A DNA stretch of 64,000 nucleotides from Aalborgiella sp963841045 (GCA_963841045.1 CAWJBD010000010.1:124001-188000); one strand, 5' to 3'; shown: positions 1 to 9,050, counted from the first letter of the stretch. Translations and numbers: made by a program. The notes: generated from the sequence alone by a model not told the origin.

Positions 1-264
1 GAAGCCATCATTGCGGAATTGGTTGCCATTAGAGGCATAGGACGTTGGACGGCTGAAATGTTTTTAATGTTTCATTTGATGCGCCCCAATGTTTTGCCAC
101 TTGATGACATTGGACTCATCAATGGCATTAGCAAAACATACTTTTCAGGTGAAAAAGTCAGCCGCAACGAGGTGCGTGAAGTGGCTGCCGCTTGGGCACC
201 ATTTTGCACCGTGGCCACATGGTACATCTGGCGGTCATTAGACCCTTTGCCAGTAGCTTATTAA
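1..264 (+). CDS. DNA-3-methyladenine glycosylase (AlkA/HhH-GPD), C-terminal part
   Basis: C-terminal 87 residues of a base-excision glycosylase that removes alkylated purines; the 5' part lies outside the window. Read in frame from base 1, it shows the helix-hairpin-helix IRGIGRWTAEMF followed by VLPLDDIGL, where an Asp at this spacing is the catalytic residue of the HhH-GPD superfamily. The ending (TWYIWRSLDP) is typical of AlkA-type rather than Nth/MutY enzymes, and no iron-sulfur Cys cluster follows. It converges on roxA with a gap of about 27 bp. The family is secure; the exact substrate range cannot be judged from a fragment. Confidence 0.85.
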   Translation, partial: EAIIAELVAIRGIGRWTAEMFLMFHLMRPNVLPLDDIGLINGISKTYFSGEKVSRNEVREVAAAWAPFCTVATWYIWRSLDPLPVAY

Positions 265-291
265 GTGATTGCAACTAGCATGTGTCTGAGC

Positions 292-1475
292 TTATTTCGC
301 GTTAACGAGCCAACCTTGTTCTAGCCAATCTTGCAGCAAAGCCTGCGCAGCATCGCTTGCCTTGGCCAAATCGCTGGCATCTAGGAAGCGCTGGTTGGCC
401 AGTTTTTGCATCAGTTTGGCGTCTTTGCCAGCTGCTCGCCAGCTTTCACCATTGAGAAAAATATGTCGTGCATCAAACATCATTTGACTTTGCAGCGCCA
501 GTTTGACACCACGTTTGCGCGATAACTTAACAACGCCCTCGGGCGAATCAAACCATACATTCGATTTGGGTTCTGATAGGTGTTCGCCCAAATGACGTGC
601 CAGCGCATCTGGGTTTGCCATGGCTTTGGTGATGGCTTGCTGTGCAAACTCATGCAAAGCGGTTGGTATTTGCGCGGGATTTGGCGTCGCTTCTTGATCA
701 GCGTCGCGGTACAACACTTCGGGTTTTAGTTTGACTGGCTTTGTTAATTCTTCATCAGGCAAATTTCCTTCGTCGACAGCATCTGCATAGCGAAGTAACA
801 ATTCACGCCCCAAATCCACTTGTTTGGGGACTTTGAAGCCAATCGAATACGTCATGCATTCACCAATGGCCACACCATCGTGTGCATAGCGTGGTGGCAA
901 ATACAGCATGTCACCAGGTTCTAAATCAAAAGTCAGTTCGGGTTTGAAATTCGACAATATGCGCAGTGGCACATTGGCTTGCAAGGTGCCGTCTTTCTGC
1001 TTGCCAATGCGCCAGCGGCGTGTGCCATGCGCTTGCAATAAAAACACATCGTAGCTGTCAAAATGAGGCCCCACGCCACCACCATCGGTGGCGTAGCTGA
1101 TCATCAAATCGTCCAGTCGCGCATCGGGGGCGAAGCGGAAGCGGTTTTTCAATTCATTCACTGCACTGTCGTGCAAATCCACGCCTTGCACCAACAAAGT
1201 CCAATTTTGTTTTTTGATTGAAGGGATTTGTTTGGCTGTCATGGGGCCATGCGCTAAAGACCACTTGTCGCCATTGGACACAATGAGTCGCGACTCCACG
1301 TCTTGATTCTGCGACAACGCAAACAATTCTTGCCGTGACAGCAAGGGTTTGAAGTTGGGATGGCATTGCGAATGATGCAGGGCTTTTTCTGCCAATATTT
1401 ACGCATGAATTCAGCAGGGCTGATACCACCTAAAAGTTGCAAGGGTAGATTGATAGATTGTGCGACTTGGTTCAT
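292..1475 (-). CDS. roxA: Ribosomal protein-arginine hydroxylase, JmjC/cupin family (RoxA/YcfD-like), frameshifted
   Basis: 2-oxoglutarate/Fe(II) oxygenase of the YcfD family, which hydroxylates ribosomal protein L16. The JmjC cupin core is present: PHFDSYDVF supplies the HxD iron ligands, and LPPRYAHDG the distal His. The N-terminus (LPLQLLGGISPAEFMRKYW, start ATG at 1473-1475) is typical of the family but lies in a different frame from the rest. The reading frame shifts near 1358-1361, where one G appears to be missing from a G-run: the protein should pass from RNAIP straight into NFKPLLSRQELF. The start is only 14 bp from the divergent FKBP gene, so both share one promoter region. A sequencing indel is the likeliest cause, given similar breaks in essential genes here. 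Confidence 0.8.
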
Positions 1476-1489
1476 GCGACAATTGTCCT

Positions 1490-2023
1490 ATGAAAATCAC
1501 TCCACAATGCGTCGTGGCCCTCACTTGGACGCTGAAAGATACCTTGGGCACAGAATTGGATGTTTTAGACGAGCCAGTTGAATTTTTAGTGGGCGGCAAT
1601 GATTTGCTGGTCAAAGTGCAAGAGGCGCTGCAAGGTTACAAAGCCGGTGACAGCCTTGATTTGCATCTGGAACCAGAAGACGCTTTTGGCGATTTCAACG
1701 ACCAATTGCTGTTTTTAGAACCCCGTTCGCTGTTCCCTAATGAGCTGGAAGAAGGCTTAACCCTAGAGGGCAGCGCCATGCCAGCAGGCTGTACCCCCAG
1801 CATGCCCAAAGACGCGGTCTATGTGGTCACCGACATTTACCCGGAACACGTGGTGCTGGATGGCAATCACCCTCTGGCTGGCATTGCCATACGACTGAGT
1901 TTAAAGGTTGAATCTGTGCGTGAAGCGACGGTTGCAGAAATTGGCGCTGGCACTTGCGGTTCAGGTTTCTTCAAGCTGCAGACCAGTTCGGATGTTGTGT
2001 CGGGTAACTCCACGCTTCATTAA
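1490..2023 (+). CDS. FKBP-type peptidyl-prolyl cis-trans isomerase, SlyD-like
   Basis: Cytoplasmic prolyl isomerase/chaperone of the SlyD type. The first 70 residues carry the split FKBP core (the segment LVGGNDLLVKVQEALQGYKAGD corresponds to the isomerase loop, and LHLEPEDAFGDF is the diagnostic SlyD motif before the insert-in-flap domain). The middle (about residues 70-130) is the flap domain and the end returns to FKBP (NHPLAGIAIRLSLKVESVREAT). Unlike E. coli SlyD there is no His-rich metal-binding tail. I chose the ATG at 1490, which gives the usual MKITPQ start; an upstream in-frame start at 1460 would overlap roxA. It is divergent from roxA. Confidence 0.85.
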   Translation: MKITPQCVVALTWTLKDTLGTELDVLDEPVEFLVGGNDLLVKVQEALQGYKAGDSLDLHLEPEDAFGDFNDQLLFLEPRSLFPNELEEGLTLEGSAMPAGCTPSMPKDAVYVVTDIYPEHVVLDGNHPLAGIAIRLSLKVESVREATVAEIGAGTCGSGFFKLQTSSDVVSGNSTLH

Positions 2024-2049
2024 ATTAGTGATTTGTTGAAATCTTGTTT

Positions 2050-3369
2050 TTAAGCAATTTGATTCAAGGTATCACCCAGAGCATTGACAAGGCTATCAAT
2101 CTCCTGCGGGGTCGTGATGAATGGAGGAGCTAGTTGGATGGTATCGCCACCGTAACGTACGTAATAGCCCTTGTCCAGCATCTTCATGGCAATCTCATAA
2201 GGTCTTCGCGCTGGTTCACCAGGCATGGACGCAATGGTCAAACCTGCCGCCAAGCCATAGTTTCGAATATCTGTCACATGCTTCGTCCCTCGTAGGCTGT
2301 GAACGGCATTTTCGAAAATCGGCGACAGAACTTTGACTTTATCCACCATGTTTTCACGTTCCAATATGTCCAGCGCTGCTAAACCGGCTGCACAAGCCAC
2401 AGGGTGTGCCGAATACGTGTAGCCATGGGCAAATTCAAGCATGTAATCAGGACCACCTTGTGCCATGAAGGTGTCATAAATTTCTTTTTTGACCAAAACA
2501 GCACCCAAAGGTTGCGCGCCATTGGTAATTTGCTTGGCCACGTTCATGATATCGGGCGTGACTCCAAAAGCTTCTGCACCGGTGTAAGCACCCATGCGGC
2601 CAAAACCGGTGATCACCTCGTCAAAAATCAACAAGATTTGATTTGCGGTACAAATTTCACGCAAACGTTGCAGATAACCCAAAGGTGGAATGATGACGCC
2701 AGCAGAGCCCGACATCGGTTCGACGATAACGGCAGCGATGTTGCTTGCATCGTGCAACGCAATCAGTCGCAATAAATCGTCAGCCAACTCAGCGCCTGTT
2801 TTGGGCATGCCGCGCGTAAATGCATGATCTGCCATTTGGGTGTGTGGGAGGTGATCTGCTTCAACTCCTTGGCCAAACATTTTTCGATTGCCGACCATAC
2901 CTCCAACAGAAATGCCGCCAAAATTGACCCCGTGATAGCCTTTTTCGCGCCCAATCAAGCGTGTCTTGCCAGCTTGTCCTTTGGCACGCCAATAAGCACG
3001 AGCCATTTTCAATGAAGTGTCAGCCGCTTCAGACCCCGAGCTTGTGAAGAACACATGGTCCAATCCATCGGGAGTAAGTTCTACGAGTTTGTTGGCCAAT
3101 TCAAAAGAGAGTTTGTGCCCATATTGAAACGCAGGCGAATAGTCCAAGGTGCTCATTTGTCGCGTCACTGCCTCGGTAATTTCACTGCGGCAATGACCTA
3201 AACCAGAGCACCACAGGCCTGATAAACCATCATAAATTTGCTTGCCATTCTGGTCGGTGTAGTAGCACGCTTTAGCACTGGCCATCAAACGAGGATGCGC
3301 CTTGAAATTACGATTGCCCGTAAAAGGCATCCAATGGGCATCTAACCAAGCAGCATTTGTTGATGTCAT
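2050..3369 (-). CDS. Omega-amino acid--pyruvate aminotransferase (class III)
   Basis: PLP-dependent class III aminotransferase, closest by eye to beta-alanine/omega-amino acid:pyruvate transaminases. The N-terminus AWLDAHWMPFTGNRNFK, the cofactor segment SSGSEAADTSLKMAR, the LIFDEVITGFGRMG motif (Asp to the PLP nitrogen) and NVAKQITNGAQPLGAV (Schiff-base Lys) are all present. At about 440 residues it is full length. The ATG at 3369 gives the common MTSTNAAW start; a TTG eight codons upstream has a GAGG ahead of it and is an alternative. The gene converges on the FKBP gene with 26 bp between them. The exact amine donor cannot be set from sequence. Confidence 0.85.
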   Translation of the reverse strand: MTSTNAAWLDAHWMPFTGNRNFKAHPRLMASAKACYYTDQNGKQIYDGLSGLWCSGLGHCRSEITEAVTRQMSTLDYSPAFQYGHKLSFELANKLVELTPDGLDHVFFTSSGSEAADTSLKMARAYWRAKGQAGKTRLIGREKGYHGVNFGGISVGGMVGNRKMFGQGVEADHLPHTQMADHAFTRGMPKTGAELADDLLRLIALHDASNIAAVIVEPMSGSAGVIIPPLGYLQRLREICTANQILLIFDEVITGFGRMGAYTGAEAFGVTPDIMNVAKQITNGAQPLGAVLVKKEIYDTFMAQGGPDYMLEFAHGYTYSAHPVACAAGLAALDILERENMVDKVKVLSPIFENAVHSLRGTKHVTDIRNYGLAAGLTIASMPGEPARRPYEIAMKMLDKGYYVRYGGDTIQLAPPFITTPQEIDSLVNALGDTLNQIA

Positions 3370-3766
3370 GTCATAGTTCCAATCAGAAAACAAAAAAGCC
3401 TCACAATTTCATCAATTATCATGATAGAAGCAAACTTGAAGCAATTGTTTAAGAAATTGGCGAAGGTACATACGGATCTGTGTTTTTAATTCATATTAAG
3501 TTCTGACCATGACATTTTGCACTAAGACAGATTGTGAGACTGCAAATTCCACGTGCTAATTAAATTGAAAAGGCTTAGCACGATAAAACACCTAACTTTA
3601 CGCGATATGCATTTAGGTAAGCTGCGAATCCTACTTACGCTTAAATCAAGTTTTTTATTCTTTTGTTAGGGTATACTTATGTCGCTAACTGTAATAGTGT
3701 AGTAAATCCGGTTAGCAAATTTATATAAATCTATCGATACGGTCCCATTTAAATAAGGAACTTCTA
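3370..3766. other. AT-rich intergenic region upstream of fimbrial cluster
   Basis: About 400 bp without a convincing gene. Composition shifts here, visibly richer in A+T than the transaminase gene, and stays so until about 5.5 kb. It should hold the promoter of the pilin gene; the end (3755-3760, AAGGAA) is the pilin ribosome-binding site. I see no repeat copy or tRNA. Confidence 0.5.
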
Positions 3767-4201
3767 ATGAATAAATTATCAAAAATCGCTGCAGCTACTC
3801 TTATATGCATTGCGGCTTTGAATCCTACAATAACAAATGCAGCAACTGCAACCGGCACGTTTGATGTTACGGTCAATTTAACGCCAACTTGTATAGTTAC
3901 AGTAGGTGAAAATGTTAACTTGACTTATACATCTTTTCAAACAACAGCATCAACTGGTACAAGTATTGCATTGGTAAAATGTACACATTCTTTACCATAT
4001 AGTTTGTCAATGTCTGGTCCTACAACTGTATCTGGAATAACATTCACATCTGTAATAGGTGAAAGTGATGATGGTGCTGGCTCAGGGACAAATCTTCCTT
4101 TTCAAGTAACAATAACGGCAGCAGCAGGTCAATCGGGTATTTGTAGTTCAAATACAGGTTGTACAGGTACCGTTGCACAGACTATCGTAGTGACCTATTA
4201 A
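3767..4201 (+). CDS. Spore coat U domain-containing pilin (Csu-type fimbrial subunit)
   Basis: Secreted major or minor pilin of the archaic (Csu-like) chaperone-usher class. Residues 1-24 form a signal peptide (MNKLSKIAAATLICIAAL, cleavage after TNA). The mature part begins TATGTFDVTVNLTPTCIV, the hallmark start of the spore coat U domain, and ends with a beta-strand motif (AQTIVVTY) expected for subunit polymerisation. Four Cys residues fit disulfide-bonded pilins. An AAGGAA lies 6 bp before the ATG. The chaperone and a broken usher follow, so this is the first gene of a fimbrial operon. AT-rich composition suggests lateral origin. Without an intact usher in the window, function is doubtful. 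Confidence 0.85.
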   Translation: MNKLSKIAAATLICIAALNPTITNAATATGTFDVTVNLTPTCIVTVGENVNLTYTSFQTTASTGTSIALVKCTHSLPYSLSMSGPTTVSGITFTSVIGESDDGAGSGTNLPFQVTITAAAGQSGICSSNTGCTGTVAQTIVVTY

Positions 4202-4529
4202 TTTAATTAAAAGTTGCATAATGCCTGTATGCAAACTGATGACCGCGTAAGTTTTGATTATATATTTATATCGAAAAATTCAAATTATTAATTATTTGCT
4301 TCCTTACGATAAATATAGAATATCAATGCGTATTAACTTCAATTTGGGTCATCAGTGTAGTACGGGTTTTATGTAATCAAGCATAATTCTACGAGCACTG
4401 TTTTATCCGTAATTTTTATGCAAAGTTATTAGATTAATATGAATTTTCGACATTTTTCACTTGCTGACTGTGTTTTATCTGGTATTACCGTTTCGATTCT
4501 ACTTTGAAACAAATTTTGATTATATTTTC
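4202..4529. other. AT-rich intergenic region between pilin and chaperone
   Basis: About 330 bp, very AT-rich. Six-frame reading gives no recognisable protein, and I see no second pilin subunit, although Csu-type operons usually have several. It may represent lost subunit genes; nothing remains that proves it. Confidence 0.4.
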
Positions 4530-5300
4530 ATGATGGAGCGTTACTTTTTTCGAGTTCTAATTTGGGATTTCTTTAAACAAGTATTGCCTTTAGGTATTTT
4601 TTTTTGTTATAGCATAATAGCACTCACCATTACTAGCATGAATGCATATGCTGGTAGCTATATGGTCTCACCAGTGCGAATATTTATGAAGCCAAAAGAT
4701 CGTGTCTTTGCAGTTACTTTACGCAATGAAGGTGACTCGGAAGTGTTTTTGCAAGCAGATATCCACATTTGGACACAAAAAAAAGATGGTACCGATGAGC
4801 TAACCATAACTGATGATTTGATTCTATCACCCCCCATAATCAAGTTACCGCCATTTGGGACACAAGTTGTTCGATTGGCTAGGTTGTTGCCGCCCGATCT
4901 TAGTAAGCAACTCACCTACAGACTAATTATTCGCGAAGTTCCTGAAATTAACCCGAAACAGGGAATAAATATACCTATTGCACTAGCGTTTTCGATACCG
5001 GTATTCATAACGCCAGCGACTGCAGCACAACAAATAGATTGTGATTTCTCCAAGTTAACTAACAGAACCGGGTTGCTAAGTTGTGGTAACAATGGTAATG
5101 CCTACGCGCAAACGCGGGAATTAACATTGAAATTTGGAGAATCTGATCCAATTATCCTAAAAGGTGGAAGCTATATATTACCAAGTGCAAACAAATCTAT
5201 GACATACAAATCAGAACAAGACATTGCATCTGGTATGGCGAACTTGGTAGTTAACTTTGATAATGGTAAAACTATATCTAAATTAATTGATGTGAAATAA
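4530..5300 (+). CDS. Periplasmic fimbrial chaperone (PapD/CsuC-like)
   Basis: Periplasmic chaperone that would hold pilin subunits for the usher. After a long hydrophobic signal region (residues about 8-38, ending in NAYA) comes the first Ig-like domain: GSYMVSPVRIFMKPKDRVF, the chaperone G1 strand region SPPIIKLPPFGTQVVRLA, and YRLIIREVP, all characteristic of the PapD family in its archaic branch. The second domain follows with IALAFSIPVFITPA. Two ATGs stand at 4530 and 4533; neither has a strong ribosome-binding site, and the signal region is unusually long, so the start is uncertain. The usher remnant follows after about 77 bp. Confidence 0.8.
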   Translation: MMERYFFRVLIWDFFKQVLPLGIFFCYSIIALTITSMNAYAGSYMVSPVRIFMKPKDRVFAVTLRNEGDSEVFLQADIHIWTQKKDGTDELTITDDLILSPPIIKLPPFGTQVVRLARLLPPDLSKQLTYRLIIREVPEINPKQGINIPIALAFSIPVFITPATAAQQIDCDFSKLTNRTGLLSCGNNGNAYAQTRELTLKFGESDPIILKGGSYILPSANKSMTYKSEQDIASGMANLVVNFDNGKTISKLIDVK

Positions 5301-5377
5301 TTCAGGTAGATTTACTTTTAATAATTTATTTTATAAAACGTTCTAACACTAATTACATAAAACCATTTGCATTCATA

Positions 5378-5929
5378 TTGAAAATTCTGATTGCTAATTT
5401 ATTATTATCGAAAACAAGTGCTGAGGCGCTAATTGTTAACGAAAGATTAGTAAAAAGAGATGCTTTATTAATGGTGCAAACTGATTTATCACGCCCTGCT
5501 ACGGATGCAATTTCCAGCCGTAGCCAACAAGATAATTTGCGTGTGTTACCACTGGAAGTGACCATCAACGGTTTGCCGGGTGGGCAGTGGGTGTTCGTTG
5601 AACGCAATGGTTTTTTGTATGTCACTGAAGACGCTTTTGAGGAGTGGCGCGTGAACCGCCGTACCACCGCAGAGCCTATTGAATACCGCAATGAAAAATG
5701 GCACGCACTAGCGGCAGTGAATGGTTATCAGCAAGGGAAAATTAATTACGCTACCAACACAGTTGCGTTGGATTTTGCAGGGCATGCATTTTCAGCAACA
5801 CGCGTGGTGACTGATAAAGTTGCACGTCCTGTGTTGTCCACGCCAGAGTTATCTGCCTTTTTGAATTACGATTTCAACGCAAGCCAAGTTACCACTACTG
5901 GCGGATACAAAGGAATTCGAACCCTTTAA
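5378..5929 (+). pseudogene. Outer-membrane fimbrial usher, truncated to its N-terminal 183 residues
   Basis: N-terminal fragment of a chaperone-usher outer membrane protein (normally about 800 residues). After a hydrophobic leader come LPLEVTINGLPGGQWVFVER and LYVTEDAFEEWRV, the usual N-terminal periplasmic domain, then LSTPELSAFLNYDFNAS, which leads into the first barrel strand. Instead of continuing, the frame enters a copy of a tRNA-Ser 3' end (5896-5928) and stops after TTTGGYKGIRTL. No ATG start exists: TTG at 5378 is the best start, while ATA at 5357 sits where a family-typical MKPF start might have been. Without barrel, plug and C-terminal domains it cannot export pili. The break is structural, not a simple frameshift. 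Confidence 0.85.
5896..5928 (-). repeat. 33-bp copy of the tRNA-Ser(GCU) 3' end (att-like direct repeat)
   Basis: Aligns with 8955-8987, the T-arm and acceptor end of the intact tRNA-Ser plus three bases beyond CCA. By hand 29 of 33 positions agree; mismatches fall at offsets 11, 14, 19 and 32. Both copies point the same way. It ends three bases before the stop codon of the oxidoreductase gene and forms the end of the broken usher frame. This is the layout left when an element recombines at a tRNA 3' end: one intact tRNA and one detached 3' fragment. Confidence 0.75.
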
Positions 5930-5931
5930 AT

Positions 5932-8238
5932 TTATGGAGCGTAGGCTTTTTCCAAATGCGCAGGCACGTATTTGTGCCAAGGCGTGCCTGCAAAAGGGTC
6001 ACGGTCAGTAGTGTTAGTGAGTTCGTTTAAAGAAACACCTCTGCGGTCTAAACTGCCGTCAGCTCGGTGGTAATCAAGTCCATGCCCATTAGGCAATGAA
6101 ACATGGCCAGATTGCATGTCGTCGGTCAATTCAATCGGTACCTGTGCACTACCGCGCGCTGTGCGAAGTTGTATCCAGTCACCTTCGGCACAACCTAGCG
6201 CTGCTGCATCTTTGGGGTTAATTCTCAGGATGCCAAAACTCCCTTTCTTCAACCAATCTGGGTTGCGAATGGATGTATTTGTTGTTTCAGGTCGCCTTTC
6301 ACCCGCCGACAATATAAACGGGTAATCAGATCGGTGCACGGGGAGTTTGCTGTCGATGGTGGCCAGTTCATCCAGCATTTCTTGTATCTGAAGGTTGATT
6401 TTGTGTTCTGGCAGTTTGACGGCTTTCCAGCTGTCGGTGTACTGACTTACAGCAAAAATGACACCCGAAGGATGATTGATAATGGCTTTGAATAAGCGAT
6501 TTCCCGCAAGCAAAGATGGGCCAGTAAAACCAGCACCTTTTGCGGCTGCGGCTTGTGCTCGAACAAAAAGTTGGCTAAGACCCCACAGCGACGCGGCGGG
6601 CGCAAATCCGGTGGCTAGTTTGGGGCCTAGGGTGCGATACAACACCACAGGCGCATAGCGTGCTACTTGTTTATCACGCACGGATTTCCAGGCAAAAGCC
6701 ATCCCAAATGCGGTAAGTCCCATTCGCGCAGCAAGACGCAATAAAGTGTATTGCTTATCGGTGACTTCACCGATTGCTTCCAGCAAACGAGTGTGTATTT
6801 CTGCTTCTGTTAATGTGCCAGCTCTTGGTTGAAATAACGGATGTCGTAGTTGAAAACCATTTCGTGGAAATTCCAGGTTAAAAAAAGTAGCTTCGGCTTT
6901 TTCAAATTGGCTACTTGCTGGCAAAACATAGTCTGCTTGAAGAGCGGTTTCGGTCATGGCGACGTCAATCACAACGCTGCACTCCAGCGCACGCATCGAT
7001 TCCCGCATTTTTTGGCTGTCTGCCAGTGAATGCACTGGGTTTGAGCTTTCAATGAACATGGCACGAAATCGCTTGGGATGCTGAGTCAGAATTTCATCAG
7101 GAATGACATTACAAGGTATCAATCCCATGATGACTTTAGAATTCGTTACTGGGCTGTGTGTCCATTTGCGTGGACTGCTAGCAGCATCGGTAATTGGCTT
7201 TTTAGCAGTTGTTCGATTCGAGCTAGATAGACTTAAAAATGGAACGAATGCATTGTTAGAGCCTTCTTTGCCATAGTTACCGGTTAATAGCCAGACCAAT
7301 CGATTCAGGTAACTGTTGAGTGTTGAATGCTGGTTCATTTGCACACCCAAATCCTCAATCATCGAAACACTTTTGGCACTGGCAATTCGTCTGGTAGCCG
7401 CTCGGATTAATGATTCGTCCACGCCGCAGATTGATGCGTAGCGGGCGACGTCGATTTTTTGCATGGTTGCTTCAATTGCCGTGTAGCCAGTGGTATGCGC
7501 TGCCAGCCAATCAGTGGCAATTAAATTTTCTTGAACCAATATGGCCGACATGGCAGCCAAACACCAAGCATCAGTACCAGGTTTTACGGCCAGATGGAAA
7601 TCCGCCATGGCAGCTGTTTCGGTGCGTCGAGGGTCAATCACAATCATGGCGCGATTCGGATCATTTTGGATTTCGCGAAGAATGACGCGTGTGCGAGCAA
7701 AGCCATGCGATTGCCACGGGTTTTTGCCTAAAAACACTGCCACTTCACAATGGTCAAAATCGCCATGAACAGGTGCGCCCATCATTTTTCCTTGCACCCA
7801 TCCTTCGCCTGTTTTTTCTTGTGCCAAGGCATTCGATCGGTACTGAATGCCTAGTGCTTTAATGGTGCTATCGGCGTAAGTTCCACCCAGGTGGTTGCCC
7901 TGGCTGCCACCACCGTAATACAAAATGCTCTCGCCGCCATATTTGCTTTTGATGGCGGACAATTTTTCAGTGATTTCGCGAATTGCCACATCCCAGCTGA
8001 TGTCTTCATAGCTGCCGTTTGGTTGGCGACGCTTGGGGGAAGCAATGCGATCCGCTCCGTTTTGATAAAAGTCCATGCGCTGCGACTTCTCGCAAATATA
8101 GCCTTGCGAGATGGGGTGAGACTTGTCACCTTTGATTTTGGTGATGCTTCCACCTACCGTCTTAATTTCTAAGCCACAGTTAAGTGAGCAAATGATGCAA
8201 GCGGTCTTTTTCCAGTTGTCTGTATCTGAGGAGTCCAT
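5932..8238 (-). CDS. Molybdopterin-dependent oxidoreductase (Mo-bis-MGD, 4Fe-4S)
   Basis: Catalytic subunit of the DMSO reductase superfamily, 768 residues. An N-terminal 4Fe-4S site is present (ACIICSLNCGLEI, then YICEK: C-x2-C-x3-C-x~26-C). The Mo-bis-MGD domains follow, with segments such as LGKNPWQSHG and VIDPRRTETA, and a C-terminal molydopterin dinucleotide-binding barrel (LRINPKDAAALGCAEGDWIQ). No Tat signal is visible, so it is probably cytoplasmic. No electron-transfer partner subunit adjoins it. Substrate unknown: it could be a formate dehydrogenase-like or an uncharacterised dehydrogenase. It sits between a tRNA-Ser and a tRNA-Ser fragment with a divergent TetR gene, suggesting a small regulated cargo unit. 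Confidence 0.8.
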   Translation of the reverse strand: MDSSDTDNWKKTACIICSLNCGLEIKTVGGSITKIKGDKSHPISQGYICEKSQRMDFYQNGADRIASPKRRQPNGSYEDISWDVAIREITEKLSAIKSKYGGESILYYGGGSQGNHLGGTYADSTIKALGIQYRSNALAQEKTGEGWVQGKMMGAPVHGDFDHCEVAVFLGKNPWQSHGFARTRVILREIQNDPNRAMIVIDPRRTETAAMADFHLAVKPGTDAWCLAAMSAILVQENLIATDWLAAHTTGYTAIEATMQKIDVARYASICGVDESLIRAATRRIASAKSVSMIEDLGVQMNQHSTLNSYLNRLVWLLTGNYGKEGSNNAFVPFLSLSSSNRTTAKKPITDAASSPRKWTHSPVTNSKVIMGLIPCNVIPDEILTQHPKRFRAMFIESSNPVHSLADSQKMRESMRALECSVVIDVAMTETALQADYVLPASSQFEKAEATFFNLEFPRNGFQLRHPLFQPRAGTLTEAEIHTRLLEAIGEVTDKQYTLLRLAARMGLTAFGMAFAWKSVRDKQVARYAPVVLYRTLGPKLATGFAPAASLWGLSQLFVRAQAAAAKGAGFTGPSLLAGNRLFKAIINHPSGVIFAVSQYTDSWKAVKLPEHKINLQIQEMLDELATIDSKLPVHRSDYPFILSAGERRPETTNTSIRNPDWLKKGSFGILRINPKDAAALGCAEGDWIQLRTARGSAQVPIELTDDMQSGHVSLPNGHGLDYHRADGSLDRRGVSLNELTNTTDRDPFAGTPWHKYVPAHLEKAYAP

Positions 8239-8272
8239 GAATTTCTAATCCTTGATTTAACTGCTGATTTAT

Positions 8273-8293
8273 TAGATAATGAACGTTATCCTA
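8273..8293. promoter_or_regulatory. Inverted repeat between oxidoreductase and TetR genes, candidate TetR operator
   Basis: The arms GATAA and TTATC flank TGAACG, and the match extends outward imperfectly (TTAGATAA against TTATCCTA). It is about 35 bp upstream of the oxidoreductase start and about 45 bp upstream of the TetR start, the usual place for a shared operator of a divergent TetR pair. Function is inferred from position and symmetry only. Confidence 0.4.
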
Positions 8294-8336
8294 TGTTATT
8301 CGCAAATGAAAGTCAAACTAATTACGGAAAGATTTG

Positions 8337-8907
8337 ATGCGTTACCCAATTGAACACAAAGACCAATCACGCACCAAAATAGTTGCTGCGGGCGGGACGA
8401 CACGCCAAGAAAAATGGATTTGCTACGAGCAGCGTGGCAGATTTAGCGGCTGCCGCGGGCGTGACTACTGGTGCTGTCTACAAGCATTTCAGTGGTAAAT
8501 CGGATTTTTTACAGGCCATGTTGGCTGCTGAGCTCCAACGCACTGCAAATATGTATGCCAATGTAGATCCTGCTGACGAGGCGCAGGTAGCACGGGTTCT
8601 TTCAGGCTATTTGAGCATGAGCCATGTTAAACATCCCGACGCTGGATGCCCACTGCCGTCTTTGACATCTGAGATTGCGCGAGCCGACGAAGTTTTAAAA
8701 CAGACATTTGAGGCAGGCTTAATATCTATCCACAATCATGTTAAAAACCTGACGGGAAATTCAGCAACAGCATGGACCTTGATGGCTCAAAACATTGGAG
8801 CCGTCATGCTGGCGCGGGCTTTGCAGAGTGAAATTCTTCAGCAAGAAATCTTGGACGATGTGCGCGAAGCCGGTGCAGACTTATTGAAGTCAAAAAGTAA
8901 AACTTAA
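8337..8907 (+). CDS. TetR/AcrR family transcriptional regulator, frameshifted near N-terminus
   Basis: TetR-type repressor. The helix-turn-helix is clear: FATSSVADLAAAAGVTTGAVYKHF. The C-terminal ligand domain contains HPDAGCPLPSLTSEIAR, a Cys-containing segment common in a TetR_C subgroup. The ATG at 8337 starts MRYPIEHKDQSRTKIV in one frame, and the HTH continues in another; a one-base shift in the G-rich run at about 8386-8396 joins them. Divergent from the oxidoreductase, with a palindrome between, so it most likely represses that gene. The frameshift is probably a sequencing indel. Confidence 0.75.
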
Positions 8908-8916
8908 TTCATCAAC

Positions 8917-8954
8917 AAAAAAGCCCAAAACTCGGTAGAGTAATGGGCTTTTTA
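8917..8954. terminator. Bidirectional rho-independent terminator
   Basis: Stem AAAAAAGCCCA with TGGGCTTTTT across a loop of about 17 bases, with A-rich and T-rich flanks on the two sides. It ends the TetR transcript on the plus strand and the tRNA-Ser transcript on the minus strand. Confidence 0.75.
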
Positions 8955-8957
8955 TAC

Positions 8958-9050
8958 TGGCGGAAACGAAGGGATTCGAACCCTTGATGAGGCTCAACAC
9001 CCCATACTCCCTTAGCAGGGGAGCACCTTCGGCCACTCGGTCACGTTTCC
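8958..9050 (-). tRNA. tRNA-Ser (anticodon GCU)
   Basis: Folds as a class II tRNA: acceptor GGAAACG with CGTTTCC, G discriminator, encoded CCA, a long variable arm (TATGGGGTGTTGAGCCTCA region) and the T-arm GGGTTCGAATCCC. The anticodon loop CTGCTAA carries GCT, reading AGC/AGU. It lies downstream of lysC on the same strand. Its 3' end is duplicated at 5896-5928. Confidence 0.95.
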
